Counted from the first letter of the stretch, positions 1 through 6,710 are shown. The stretch is DNA of 7,943 nucleotides from DATFLK01 sp035267815 (GCA_035267815.1 DATFLK010000137.1:1-7943), one strand, 5' to 3'. Notes: a model not told the origin generated them from the letters alone. Numbers and translations: made by a program.

Positions 1-365
1 CAGTTGGAGATACAAACCATCGCATCGACGGTGTGGGCGTTGACCATGTACTCGACTGAATCGGCAATCAGGTCGCGGCTCGGCAAGCTGTAGAGCATGC
101 CGCCGTGGCCCATGGCGATGCCATCATCGATGGCGATCGTATCGAACTCCTTGGCCACGCCACCGGCCGCCTCGATCTCGCGGCAGACCATCTGGCCAAG
201 ATCCTTCAGGTGCACGTGACCCGGCACGAACTGTGTAAAGGAGTTCACCACAGCGATGATCGGCTTGTCGAAATCGCCATCCTTCATGCCGGTGGCACGC
301 CACAAGGCGCGGGCGCCGGCCATGTTGCGGCCCTGGGTCGATGTGCGGGAGCGATATGCGGGCAT
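1..365 (-). CDS. ilvD: Dihydroxy-acid dehydratase, N-terminal part (cut by the left window edge)
   Basis: Encodes the first 122 residues of a protein of about 615 in this family. IlvD dehydrates 2,3-dihydroxy-isovalerate and 2,3-dihydroxy-3-methylvalerate in the cytoplasm, the penultimate common step to valine and isoleucine (and, through 2-oxoisovalerate, leucine and pantothenate). The visible sequence follows the E. coli-type enzyme closely: MPAYRSRTSTQGRNMAGARA at the start, VNSFTQFVPGHVH near residues 40-52, the metal-binding IDDG around Asp80-Asp81, GHGGMLYSLPSRDLIADSVE at 87-105, and VCISN at 117-121. That last stretch leads into the iron-sulfur cysteine, codon 122, cut at the window edge. 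The ATG start at 365 is supported by a good Shine-Dalgarno seven bases upstream and by the E. coli-like N-terminus. It is transcribed divergently from nadA. Identity is near certain; the rest of the gene lies outside the window. Confidence 0.97.
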   Translation of the reverse strand, partial: MPAYRSRTSTQGRNMAGARALWRATGMKDGDFDKPIIAVVNSFTQFVPGHVHLKDLGQMVCREIEAAGGVAKEFDTIAIDDGIAMGHGGMLYSLPSRDLIADSVEYMVNAHTVDAMVCISN

Positions 366-372
366 AACTGGA

Positions 373-379
373 TCACCTC
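373..379 (-). promoter_or_regulatory. Ribosome binding site of ilvD
   Basis: On the minus strand the bases read GAGGTGA, seven bases before the ATG at 365. The spacing and the match to the 16S rRNA tail fix the ilvD start at this ATG rather than at the internal Met15. Confidence 0.7.
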
Positions 380-568
380 GTTCGTCGATATATACTGCAA
401 GTGTAATAGCAATACCGCCACGATGCGACCTCAAAAGCCCCTACGCGTCGGGTGTTTGACATCATTGCGACCGCTTTGGAGAGTGTATTGCGTATAGCCT
501 TTTTGAGACATTTGCCACACCATACCGCCATTCAGGCCGGCCGCCACGGAGCGGACCGGGAAGGCAGC

Positions 569-576
569 AGGAGGAG
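569..576 (+). promoter_or_regulatory. Strong Shine-Dalgarno sequence upstream of a mini reading frame
   Basis: AGGAGGAG is the best ribosome binding site in the intergenic region. It is 57 bases before the nadA ATG, too far to serve it directly. It sits 4 bases before a TTG (581) and 10 bases before an ATG (587), both in the same frame, which runs to a TGA overlapping the nadA start. No ATG, GTG or TTG in the nadA frame lies at a usable distance from it. Confidence 0.5.
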
Positions 577-586
577 TATCTTGACG

Positions 587-637
587 ATGCCCGATCCGCG
601 ACGGTCGACCACTACCCGCCGGGAGTGCAACACATGA
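587..637 (+). CDS. Possible 16-codon leader peptide coupled to nadA
   Basis: Starting at ATG 587, the frame encodes MPDPRRSTTTRRECNT; a TTG start at 581 would add two residues. It follows AGGAGGAG at an acceptable distance and its TGA stop (635-637) overlaps the nadA ATG (634-636) as ATGA, the classic arrangement for translational coupling. The peptide is rich in Arg and Thr and matches no family I recognise. It could be a regulatory leader whose translation delivers ribosomes to nadA, or a chance open frame after a purine-rich stretch. The run of codons does not point to attenuation by an amino acid linked to NAD synthesis. Nothing in the window shows that the peptide itself has a function. 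Confidence 0.3.
   Translation: MPDPRRSTTTRRECNT
621..625 (+). promoter_or_regulatory. Ribosome binding site deciding the nadA start
   Basis: GGGAG ends eight bases before the ATG at 634. It overlaps the alternative GTG start at 625, which has no purine-rich sequence at a useful distance of its own. This favours ATG 634 as the nadA start. Confidence 0.55.
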
Positions 638-1722
638 GCACGCAGGAACTGATGCAGGCTCTCTACGAGCGCCCTGAATCGGAGCTTCTGGAGCAGATCA
701 CCGCGCTAAAGCACGAGCTGGACGGGCGCGTGCTGATCCTCGGCCACCACTACCAGCGGCAGGAGGTGATCGGATTCGCCGACATCACTGGCGACTCGCT
801 AAAACTCTCCCAAATGGCGGCCGAGGCCCAGGCCCCCTATATCATCTTCTGCGGCGTCCACTTTATGGCCGAGACGGCCGATATTCTGACATCAAGTGAT
901 CAGACCGTGATCCTGCCCGATCTCGCCGCCGGCTGCTCCATGGCCGACATGGCCGATGAGACGCAGGTGCAGCGGGCCTGGCGCGAGCTGGAAAGCGTCT
1001 GCGATGCCGACGGCACGATCACGCCGGTGACCTACATTAACTCAACGGCGGCGCTGAAGGCCTTCTGCGGCGAACACGGCGGCATCGTCTGCACCTCGTC
1101 GAATGCGAGGCGCATTCTCGAATGGTCCTGGGGACAACGCAACAAGGTGCTCTTCTTTCCGGACCAACATCTGGGCGAGAACACCGCGCTGGCCATGGGC
1201 GTGCCCGAGAGTGAGATGATTATCTGGGACCCCTTCCAGCCGATGGGCGGCAACACGCCGGAGGCGATCGAGCGGGCCAGACTGATCCTCTGGAAGGGCT
1301 TCTGCTCGGTGCACCAGCTCTTCCGTGCCGAGCATGTGGAGGTGATGCGAGAGCAGTACCCCGGCATCGAGATCCTGGCGCATCCGGAATGCTCGCGCGC
1401 GGTCTGCGATATCGCCGATTTCGTCGGCTCGACCGAGGCGATCATCAAACATGTCGACGAGGCCGCCGCGGGGCAGGCCTTCGCCATCGGCACCGAGCTG
1501 AACTTGGTCAACCGGCTGCGCATCGAGCATGCCAACAAACCGATCCATTTCCTCTCCCCGACCGTCTGCATGTGCTCGACAATGTTCCGCACCGATCCGC
1601 AGCATCTGTTCGCGGCCTTGCAGTCGATCCAGAACGATAAGCCGACCAACATCATCCGCGTACCGGATGAGGACAAGAAATGGGCCCGAGCCGCCCTCAA
1701 CCGGATGCTCGAGCTTGCCTGA
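634..1722 (+). CDS. nadA: Quinolinate synthase NadA
   Basis: A 362-residue cytoplasmic [4Fe-4S] enzyme that condenses iminoaspartate (from NadB) with dihydroxyacetone phosphate to give quinolinate, the pyridine precursor of NAD. Family motifs in order: ILGHHYQRQEV at 35-45, ITGDSLKLSQ at 51-60, CGVHFMAETADIL at 73-85, GCSMADMA at 100-107, NSTAALKA at 136-143, CTSSNA at 153-158, FFPDQHLGENTA at 174-185, HPECSR at 250-255 and PTVCMCSTM at 309-317. By alignment from memory with the Bacillus subtilis enzyme (Cys110, 230, 320), the cluster ligands should be Cys101, Cys224 and Cys314. Length and motifs match the B. subtilis-like type, not the shorter E. coli type. ATG 634 is chosen over GTG 625 because of the GGGAG at 621-625. 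nadB and nadC are not in this window. The next gene starts 10 bases after the stop, so nadA probably heads an operon. Confidence 0.97.
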   Translation: MSTQELMQALYERPESELLEQITALKHELDGRVLILGHHYQRQEVIGFADITGDSLKLSQMAAEAQAPYIIFCGVHFMAETADILTSSDQTVILPDLAAGCSMADMADETQVQRAWRELESVCDADGTITPVTYINSTAALKAFCGEHGGIVCTSSNARRILEWSWGQRNKVLFFPDQHLGENTALAMGVPESEMIIWDPFQPMGGNTPEAIERARLILWKGFCSVHQLFRAEHVEVMREQYPGIEILAHPECSRAVCDIADFVGSTEAIIKHVDEAAAGQAFAIGTELNLVNRLRIEHANKPIHFLSPTVCMCSTMFRTDPQHLFAALQSIQNDKPTNIIRVPDEDKKWARAALNRMLELA

Positions 1723-1732
1723 GAGAGTACCT

Positions 1733-3178
1733 ATGAAACGAATCGCCTGCCTGCTACTGCTGATCCTGCTTCTGCCCGCCACCGCGCCGGCCGCCGAGAG
1801 TCTTGATGCGCTCAGGAGCGAGATCCAGAGCTTCCTGAAGAGTCCGGCCAGCGAGTTTGCCCCCGACACCGGCGAGCGGGCCCAGGCCCTGCTCGGCTCT
1901 GCCATGCTAGCCCAGCAACACCACAACGAGACCGAACTGAAATCAAGCATCGAGGCGGCATCCCAGGCACTGGCCAACGCGAGACAGCTGGCTGAGCGCT
2001 TCCGCAAGAAGTACGCCGATCTGCTCTCGCTTCGGCAGGCCGCCCGGGAAGCGGCGGGCATCTCCGGCGATCCGAAGCTCAAGGATGCCGAAGTCGCCTT
2101 CCACAAGATGATCGCCGCAGTCGAGGAGGGTCAGCTGAACGATAGCGCCCAGCTCTCCAGCCGGGCCGCTGCCGGCTACAACAGCGTCATCAATGCGGCC
2201 CTGCCGCACCTCTTGGAGCGGACCAGCGACGCCATCTCGCGGGCCGCTGCAGCCGGCGCCCGTTACTACGCCCCCCAAACCTACGAGAAGGCCAAAGCGT
2301 GGTTCGCACGCACACAGGCCTATGTCGACGGGGTCGGAAAACAGCGCCCGGTCCATCCCCGACTCGGCCTGAAACTGGCCCAGTACGCGCGGGAGATCGC
2401 ACTTCAGGTTAAGCAGTTTCGTCGCGACCGTGGCAGCCACGAAAAGCTGATGCTCGATGCCAAGGCGGATCGGCTGCGGCTCGCCGATGCGCTCGGCATC
2501 TCCTACGATCACGACGATCCGCAGGCGGATGTAAAGGTAGCGACGCTGGTCGACCGGATCGGAGAACTGGTATCGTCCCTGAAGCAGGCGAAAACCGATG
2601 CCGACAAGCAGGCAGCCGAGCTCAAGGCACAATACGAAAAGCAGTTGCAGGAAAGGCTGCAGCAACAGAAGGAGCAGCTAACGGCGGCGAACCAGAAACA
2701 GGTGGAGGATCTCAAGGACGCCTTCCAGGCCAAACTGAAGAGGGAGACCTTCGAAAGCCGACGCCAGACGCGAGTGCGCAAGCTCTTCGACAAGAATGAT
2801 GTGAAGATCTCCGCCAATCTCGACGGCTCGCTGTTGATACGTCTGACCGGGCTGCACTTCGCCACAGGTGAAAGCAGCATTGACCACAAGTACTATGACC
2901 TTCTGAGCCACCTGAAACAGGCGCTGGAGGTCTACAGCGACCGCGATATCAGGATCGAGGGGCATACCGACAACAAGGGCGACGCGAAGCTCAACCAGAA
3001 GCTGTCGTTGAAACGCGCCGAGGCGGTGCGCGACTTCCTGATCGCCGCCGGCGTACCGGGCAACCGCCTGAAGGCACTGGGCTACGGCGAGGTCCGCCCC
3101 ATTGCCAGCAACGACTACGCCAAGGGGCGCGCCATGAACCGGCGCATCGACGTGGTGATCCAGGCGCCTCATGGTTGA
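1733..3178 (+). CDS. Exported coiled-coil protein with C-terminal OmpA-like peptidoglycan-binding domain
   Basis: A 481-residue envelope protein. Residues 1-20 form a signal peptide (MKR, a Leu-rich core, then ATAPA) with likely signal peptidase I cleavage after Ala20 or Ala21. The only cysteine, Cys6, lies before the hydrophobic core, so this is not a lipoprotein. Residues 22-235 are helical and Ala-rich, resembling the helical N-terminal regions (DUF4398-like) often paired with OmpA domains. Residues about 270-350 form a charged Gln/Lys/Glu-rich coiled coil. Residues 357-477 are an OmpA family domain: LHFATGESSID at 374-384, GHTDNKGD at 410-417, LSLKRAEAV at 424-432, LGYGEVRPIASN at 449-460 and MNRRIDVVI at 468-476. 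Asp413 and Arg428 match residues that bind the diaminopimelate of peptidoglycan in this family. I see no beta-barrel, so it is probably a periplasmic tether. ATG 1733 follows GAGAGAG by five bases; an upstream start would overlap nadA by nearly 200 bases and lose the signal peptide. Confidence 0.9.
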   Translation: MKRIACLLLLILLLPATAPAAESLDALRSEIQSFLKSPASEFAPDTGERAQALLGSAMLAQQHHNETELKSSIEAASQALANARQLAERFRKKYADLLSLRQAAREAAGISGDPKLKDAEVAFHKMIAAVEEGQLNDSAQLSSRAAAGYNSVINAALPHLLERTSDAISRAAAAGARYYAPQTYEKAKAWFARTQAYVDGVGKQRPVHPRLGLKLAQYAREIALQVKQFRRDRGSHEKLMLDAKADRLRLADALGISYDHDDPQADVKVATLVDRIGELVSSLKQAKTDADKQAAELKAQYEKQLQERLQQQKEQLTAANQKQVEDLKDAFQAKLKRETFESRRQTRVRKLFDKNDVKISANLDGSLLIRLTGLHFATGESSIDHKYYDLLSHLKQALEVYSDRDIRIEGHTDNKGDAKLNQKLSLKRAEAVRDFLIAAGVPGNRLKALGYGEVRPIASNDYAKGRAMNRRIDVVIQAPHG

Positions 3179-4259
3179 CTCCCACTCGATCGAGGACCTG
3201 CCGGAGAAGTGGCGGGGTCCGGCCGATCAGTTGCTGGATGAGTTCAAGACCGATTCACCTTACAAGCGGGCTATCCTGATCGAGGTGATGCACCTACTGG
3301 CCGGCGATCACGCCACACCGGATCTGAAGATGATCTCTAACGTACTGCACGAGGTACGTCGGGGTATGGATGTTTTCCGTCCCTACAAGGCGGTACGCAA
3401 GGTCAGCATCTTCGGCTCCGCCCGCACCCGGCCCGATCACCCGCGCTATGAGCAGGTCCGGAAATGTGCCCACATGCTGCGAAATGAGGGGATGATGGTG
3501 ATCACCGGGGGCGGCGGCGGACTGATGCAGGCGGCCAACGAGGGCGCCGGACGCGAGCAGTCCTTCGGCATCAACATCAACCTGCCGCTGGAGCAGTTTC
3601 CCAATCCGGTGGTCGACGGGTCGGACCGCCACTTCTACTGCCAGTACTTCTTCACCCGCAAGCTCTTCTTCCTCAAGGAGAGCGATGCGGTCATCCTCTC
3701 GCCCGGCGGCTTCGGAACGCTCGACGAGGCCTTCGAGACACTGACGCTGTTGCAGACCGGACGCACGCCGCCGATTCCAGTCGTGCTGCTGGAGGCACCG
3801 GGGGACGACTACTGGGGGCCCCTGCTGCACTCATGGATGCGCCGCCTGGTCGACGATCACCTGATCCACAGCGCCGACTACCAGTTTCTCTACCACACCG
3901 ACAGCGCCGCCTCGGCAGTGCGTCACATCACCAGCTTTTACGCCAACTACCACAGCTTCCGATACGTCGGAAAATGGGTGCTGCTACGCATGGTCGCGCC
4001 GCTCTCGGCCGATGCCATGGAGCGGCTCAACGCCGAATTTACCGATGTACTGGAGAGCGGCAATATCGAACAGGTTTTTCAGTGGCCCAACTCGGACGAC
4101 CGCGAACTGGCCCATCTGCCGCGGCTGCGCATGCGCCTGAACCGGCAGCGGATGCACGTACTACCGGAGATCATCCGGCGCATGAATGCGCTGGCCGAAC
4201 TCGACCACGACCCAATCGCAGCGGTCCATACCAACCACAATACATCCTATCGGGATTAG
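3171..4259 (+). CDS. Large LOG-family protein (putative nucleoside-monophosphate nucleosidase, TIGR00730-like)
   Basis: A 362-residue cytoplasmic Rossmann-fold protein of the LOG family, once misnamed lysine decarboxylases. Members hydrolyse the N-glycosidic bond of nucleoside 5'-monophosphates, releasing the base and ribose 5-phosphate. Signatures are FGSARTRPDHPRY at 81-93, the glycine-rich ITGGGGGLMQAANEGAGRE at 111-129, FFTRKLFF at 160-167 and the diagnostic PGGFGTLDE (PGGxGTxxE) at 178-186, with Glu186 expected to be catalytic. The core spans about residues 75-255. A helical extension of about 75 residues precedes it and about 105 residues follow, so it is far longer than the plant-type LOG enzymes of about 200. 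The C-terminal part (FYANYHSF near 256, then a charged helical stretch) has no domain I recognise. The start overlaps the OmpA-like stop by 8 bases with only a weak ribosome binding site, suggesting translational coupling. Substrate is unknown: cytokinin-like, PpnN-like and other nucleotide activities are all possible. Confidence 0.9.
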   Translation: MVDSHSIEDLPEKWRGPADQLLDEFKTDSPYKRAILIEVMHLLAGDHATPDLKMISNVLHEVRRGMDVFRPYKAVRKVSIFGSARTRPDHPRYEQVRKCAHMLRNEGMMVITGGGGGLMQAANEGAGREQSFGININLPLEQFPNPVVDGSDRHFYCQYFFTRKLFFLKESDAVILSPGGFGTLDEAFETLTLLQTGRTPPIPVVLLEAPGDDYWGPLLHSWMRRLVDDHLIHSADYQFLYHTDSAASAVRHITSFYANYHSFRYVGKWVLLRMVAPLSADAMERLNAEFTDVLESGNIEQVFQWPNSDDRELAHLPRLRMRLNRQRMHVLPEIIRRMNALAELDHDPIAAVHTNHNTSYRD

Positions 4260-4262
4260 GGG

Positions 4263-4733
4263 TCAGAGACTCCTGAGCAGGTCGGGCACCAGCATCCATT
4301 CGGTGCGGTAACGCCGTGTCGCATCGCGCATCAGGCAGAGCACGCCGGCGTTGCTGAAGCGCACCATCCCCCTTTCTGCATCACCGCACAGCAGCAGTGA
4401 AGCGAGCCGTTCCAGATGCGGCAAATGGCCGATAAGCATCAGTTCCTCGTCCATTTCGTCGAGACGCGCGGCCCACAGCTGCGGATCGGCATCGGGGGTT
4501 AGGTCGGGGGCCGCCTCCACCATATCGACGCGGAGCTGCTGACCGATCAGTTCAGCCGTCTGGCGGGCGCGGGCCTTACCGCTATGCAGGATTCGGGCGG
4601 GCTGGGGTCTGGAGAAGAGGCTGAGCAGGCCAGCGACGCGCACGGTATCCTCGCTTCCCTGCGCCGTCAGACCTCGCTCGGGATCCTCCTCCCTGGACTT
4701 TGCCATGCCATGCTGAACCAGATAGAGATGCAT
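4263..4733 (-). CDS. sixA: SixA-type phosphohistidine phosphatase (histidine phosphatase superfamily)
   Basis: A 156-residue cytoplasmic protein close in length to E. coli SixA, which removes phosphate from phosphohistidine (reported targets: the ArcB phosphotransfer domain and the nitrogen-PTS protein NPr). The N-terminus is MHLYLVQHGMAKSREEDPER. His8 is the nucleophile, but the usual Arg of the RHG motif is Gln7. LTAQG at 22-26 matches the family's LTxxG, SGKARARQTAE at 51-61 holds the second phosphate-pocket arginine, and IGHLPHLERL at 101-110 holds the second catalytic histidine, His103. The protein has no cofactor or membrane segment. The start is well supported by AAGGAGA seven bases upstream. 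The gene is separated by 110 bases from the helicase gene upstream on the same strand and converges on the LOG gene with three bases between stops. Family assignment is firm; the true phosphoprotein partner is not visible here. Confidence 0.9.
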   Translation of the reverse strand: MHLYLVQHGMAKSREEDPERGLTAQGSEDTVRVAGLLSLFSRPQPARILHSGKARARQTAELIGQQLRVDMVEAAPDLTPDADPQLWAARLDEMDEELMLIGHLPHLERLASLLLCGDAERGMVRFSNAGVLCLMRDATRRYRTEWMLVPDLLRSL

Positions 4734-4843
4734 CTCTTTCTCTCCTTATCGTGAAGATAGCCGATTCAGGACAGGAACGGATAATTCATCGGCGCTTCCG
4801 CCCCGGCGTACTTATTTTTGGTAGAACGCCCATAATCTGCTTC
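4734..4843 (-). other. Gap between the helicase and sixA genes
   Basis: Reading toward sixA, this 110-base stretch includes an AT-rich patch just after the helicase stop (around 4810-4843), a GGCGT/ACGCC inverted repeat with a 16-base loop there, and GGCG-GAAG-CGCC further on. Neither hairpin is followed by a T-run, so I do not call a terminator. AATTAT and TATCTT are possible -10 elements, but no matching -35 was found. A sixA promoter here is plausible from the gap size alone. Confidence 0.35.
4741..4747 (-). promoter_or_regulatory. Ribosome binding site of sixA
   Basis: The minus strand reads AAGGAGA seven bases before the ATG at 4733, a near-ideal site. It suggests independent, efficient translation rather than coupling to the helicase gene upstream. 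Confidence 0.75.
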
Positions 4844-6697
4844 TTAACAAGCATCCTCGAAGAACCAGCGCACCTCGGCCAGGTCGTCGCGGATCGGCGC
4901 ACCGGGCAGGTTGCGCACGATCTCGTGACCGTAGGAGCGGGTATAAAGACGCGAATCCAGAATGGCCAGCACGCCCCGGTCCTCCTCGTTGCGGATCAGG
5001 CGCCCCACTCCCTGCCGAAGCACAGCAATCGCCTCCGGCAACTGGATATCTCGGAAGCCGTTGCCACCACCCTCCTCGCAGTGGGCGATACGGGCACGCA
5101 GCAGCGGGTCGTTCGGCGGCGCGAAGGGCACCTTGTCGATGATCACCATGGAGAGCGCCTCACCCGGCACATCCACCCCTTCCCAGAAGCTTCGGGTACC
5201 GCACAGTATGGAGTGCGTATCCTCACGGAAGCGCTCAAGAATCGAGTCGCGGCTTCCGCTCTTGCCTTGAATCAGCACCGTCCAAGGCAGCCGATCGGCC
5301 AGCAGAGGAGCGACGCGGTTCAGCATTTGATAGGCGGTGAAGAGCACGAAGGCCCGGCCACGCGAAGCGCGCAACAGCGTCTCCATTTCGGCCACCATCG
5401 CGTCGATCCCGGCGTCGCTGCGCGGATCGGGCAACTGTCTGGGCAAATAGACAAGGGCCTGCCGGCCGTAATCGAAGGGCGACGGATGGAAGGCCTCATC
5501 CGCATCGGCGAGTCCAAACCGTTCGCGGGCGTAGGCGAAGCCGCCCGAGACACGAAGCGTGGCTGAAAGCAGCACAAAGCTGGCCGGTTTCTCCCACAGA
5601 TGGGTTCGCAGCACAGGTCCCGTATCAATCGGGGCTACCAGATGACGGCGAGTCTCTCCCTCTCCTTCGCTCCAGGCCACGAAGCCCGACTCCGGCTGCA
5701 GCACCGTGGCGATATCGCTCCCGATCTGTTCCGCCCGGACAGTCAGCTTTTCTAGTTCGTCGCTACGCTCGGTGCGACTTCTCGCCGCCTCGACCACCTC
5801 CTTCCAACAGCTCTGCAGCTCGGCAATCTCCGGCTTCAGCCAGGCATCGAGTACCGTGGAAGCGTGCACCGCCATATCGGACTTGAAGCTCGATTCGTCA
5901 CCAAACTCCTCCAACACCGCCTGCATGTCGTTGAACCACTGGATCAGGCGGTGACGCGTCAGCTGCACGCCGAAGTGCTGACAGGCCAGCCCCGGAAGGG
6001 AGTGCGCCTCGTCCAGCACATAGGCATCGAAGGGAGGTAACAACTCACCGAAATCGCCGGACTTAAGCGCCGCATCGGCCAGCAGAAGGCTATGGTTGGT
6101 CACCACGATATCGGCCTCCTGCGCCTTTTGCCGCGCCTTCATCAGAGGACAGCGGCTGAACATCGGACACTTGGAGCCGGTGCACTGCTCGGCCGTGGCC
6201 GTGACCATCGGGCCGACGCCCCGCTCGAAGACATCGAACGGCAGTCCGGCCAAATCGCCATCGCGTGTCGTCTCGGCCCAGTCGCGCACCGCAAGCATTG
6301 GCTTCTGCGCCCATATCTCCATCTGGCCACTGGTCAGGAACTTCTCCAGCCGGAACGGACAGAGATAGTTGGCTCTCCCCTTGAGCAGCGCAATGCTGCG
6401 ACTGATCCCCAGTGCCTGCTGAACAGCGGGGATATCGCGGTGCACAAGCTGGTCCTGTAACGCTCGTGTATGGGTGGAGATCAGCACCTTCCCGTCCAGG
6501 TGCAGGGCCGGCACCAGATAGGCCATGGTCTTGCCGGTCCCTGTTTCGGCCTCGGCCAACAGGATGGTGCCCTGTTCGAAGGTTTCGGCGATCTCGCTCG
6601 AGAGTGCCACCTGCTGGTCGCGGTAGACATAGCCCGGCATGGCGCTAGCCAGGCGGGCATCCGGACGGAAAAGTGCGCCGATACGGGTCGCCTCCAT
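4844..6697 (-). CDS. yoaA: ATP-dependent DNA helicase of the DinG/YoaA family (XPD-like, iron-sulfur)
   Basis: A 617-residue superfamily 2, 5'-3' DNA helicase related to XPD. Members unwind forked, D-loop or R-loop structures; E. coli YoaA works with the HolC (chi) subunit in repair of stalled forks. From ATG 6697: the Q-like YRDQQ near 25-29, Walker A in AEAETGTGKT at 48-57, and four cysteines fitting the [4Fe-4S] site (Cys113 in NYLCPF, then Cys172, Cys177 and Cys183 in QCTGSKCPMFSRC). Further on are VVTNHSLLLAD near 198-208, the DEAH box at 229-232, motif III LSAT at 377-380, GTRSFWEGVDVPGE at 500-513 and motif VI QGVGRLIR at 562-569. Length and lack of a nuclease domain fit YoaA better than classical DinG. 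ATG 6697 is preferred over a TTG at 6712, which would add five residues, because GGAAG precedes it by eight bases. It starts 17 bases after the ABC ATPase stop and may share its transcript. Confidence 0.93.
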   Translation of the reverse strand: MEATRIGALFRPDARLASAMPGYVYRDQQVALSSEIAETFEQGTILLAEAETGTGKTMAYLVPALHLDGKVLISTHTRALQDQLVHRDIPAVQQALGISRSIALLKGRANYLCPFRLEKFLTSGQMEIWAQKPMLAVRDWAETTRDGDLAGLPFDVFERGVGPMVTATAEQCTGSKCPMFSRCPLMKARQKAQEADIVVTNHSLLLADAALKSGDFGELLPPFDAYVLDEAHSLPGLACQHFGVQLTRHRLIQWFNDMQAVLEEFGDESSFKSDMAVHASTVLDAWLKPEIAELQSCWKEVVEAARSRTERSDELEKLTVRAEQIGSDIATVLQPESGFVAWSEGEGETRRHLVAPIDTGPVLRTHLWEKPASFVLLSATLRVSGGFAYARERFGLADADEAFHPSPFDYGRQALVYLPRQLPDPRSDAGIDAMVAEMETLLRASRGRAFVLFTAYQMLNRVAPLLADRLPWTVLIQGKSGSRDSILERFREDTHSILCGTRSFWEGVDVPGEALSMVIIDKVPFAPPNDPLLRARIAHCEEGGGNGFRDIQLPEAIAVLRQGVGRLIRNEEDRGVLAILDSRLYTRSYGHEIVRNLPGAPIRDDLAEVRWFFEDAC

Positions 6698-6705
6698 GGC
6701 CGGCG

Positions 6706-6710
6706 CTTCC
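6706..6710 (-). promoter_or_regulatory. Ribosome binding site deciding the helicase start
   Basis: GGAAG on the minus strand ends eight bases before ATG 6697. It overlaps the alternative TTG at 6712, which itself lacks a good purine-rich site, so the ATG is the likelier start. Confidence 0.5.

Larger units (their letters stand above)
366..633. other. Divergent intergenic region between ilvD and nadA
   Basis: This 268-base stretch must hold the promoters for both directions. The part next to ilvD is more AT-rich than its surroundings. Reading toward ilvD there is a TTGCTA (407-412) and a TATATA/TATATC run (387-394), but the spacing is only 12-14 bases, too short for a good sigma-70 promoter. 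Reading toward nadA there is a perfect -35 hexamer TTGACA at 456-461 with no acceptable -10 element at 17 plus or minus 2 bases. A partial sigma-54-like GG-N10-GC arrangement lies at 477-492. The 9-mer ATACCGCCA occurs twice, at 412-420 and 522-530. I see no clear terminator or riboswitch. The last 65 bases carry a strong ribosome binding site and a short reading frame, described separately. Confidence 0.5.

Noticed and set aside
105..497. A plus-strand open frame over the ilvD start and the intergenic region
   Set aside because: It is antisense to the highly conserved ilvD N-terminus and has no supporting ribosome binding site or family motif.
625..633. GTG at 625 as the nadA start
   Set aside because: It lies within the GGGAG that serves ATG 634 and has no ribosome binding site of its own at a usable distance.
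1529..1732. Upstream extension of the OmpA-like gene to a start at 1529
   Set aside because: It would overlap nadA by about 190 bases, the extra residues look like a shifted frame of nadA, and it would bury the clear signal peptide that begins at 1733.
1042..2106. A 354-codon minus-strand open frame opposite nadA and the OmpA-like gene
   Set aside because: It spans the boundary of two well-supported plus-strand genes and its translation has no recognisable motif, so it is a shadow frame.
4786..4843. Hairpin terminator after the helicase gene
   Set aside because: The two small inverted repeats have 4-5 base stems and neither is followed by a T-run on the minus strand.
4700..5566. A 288-codon plus-strand open frame opposite the start of sixA and the end of the helicase gene
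   Set aside because: It is antisense to well-supported genes and its translation is compositionally odd with no domain.
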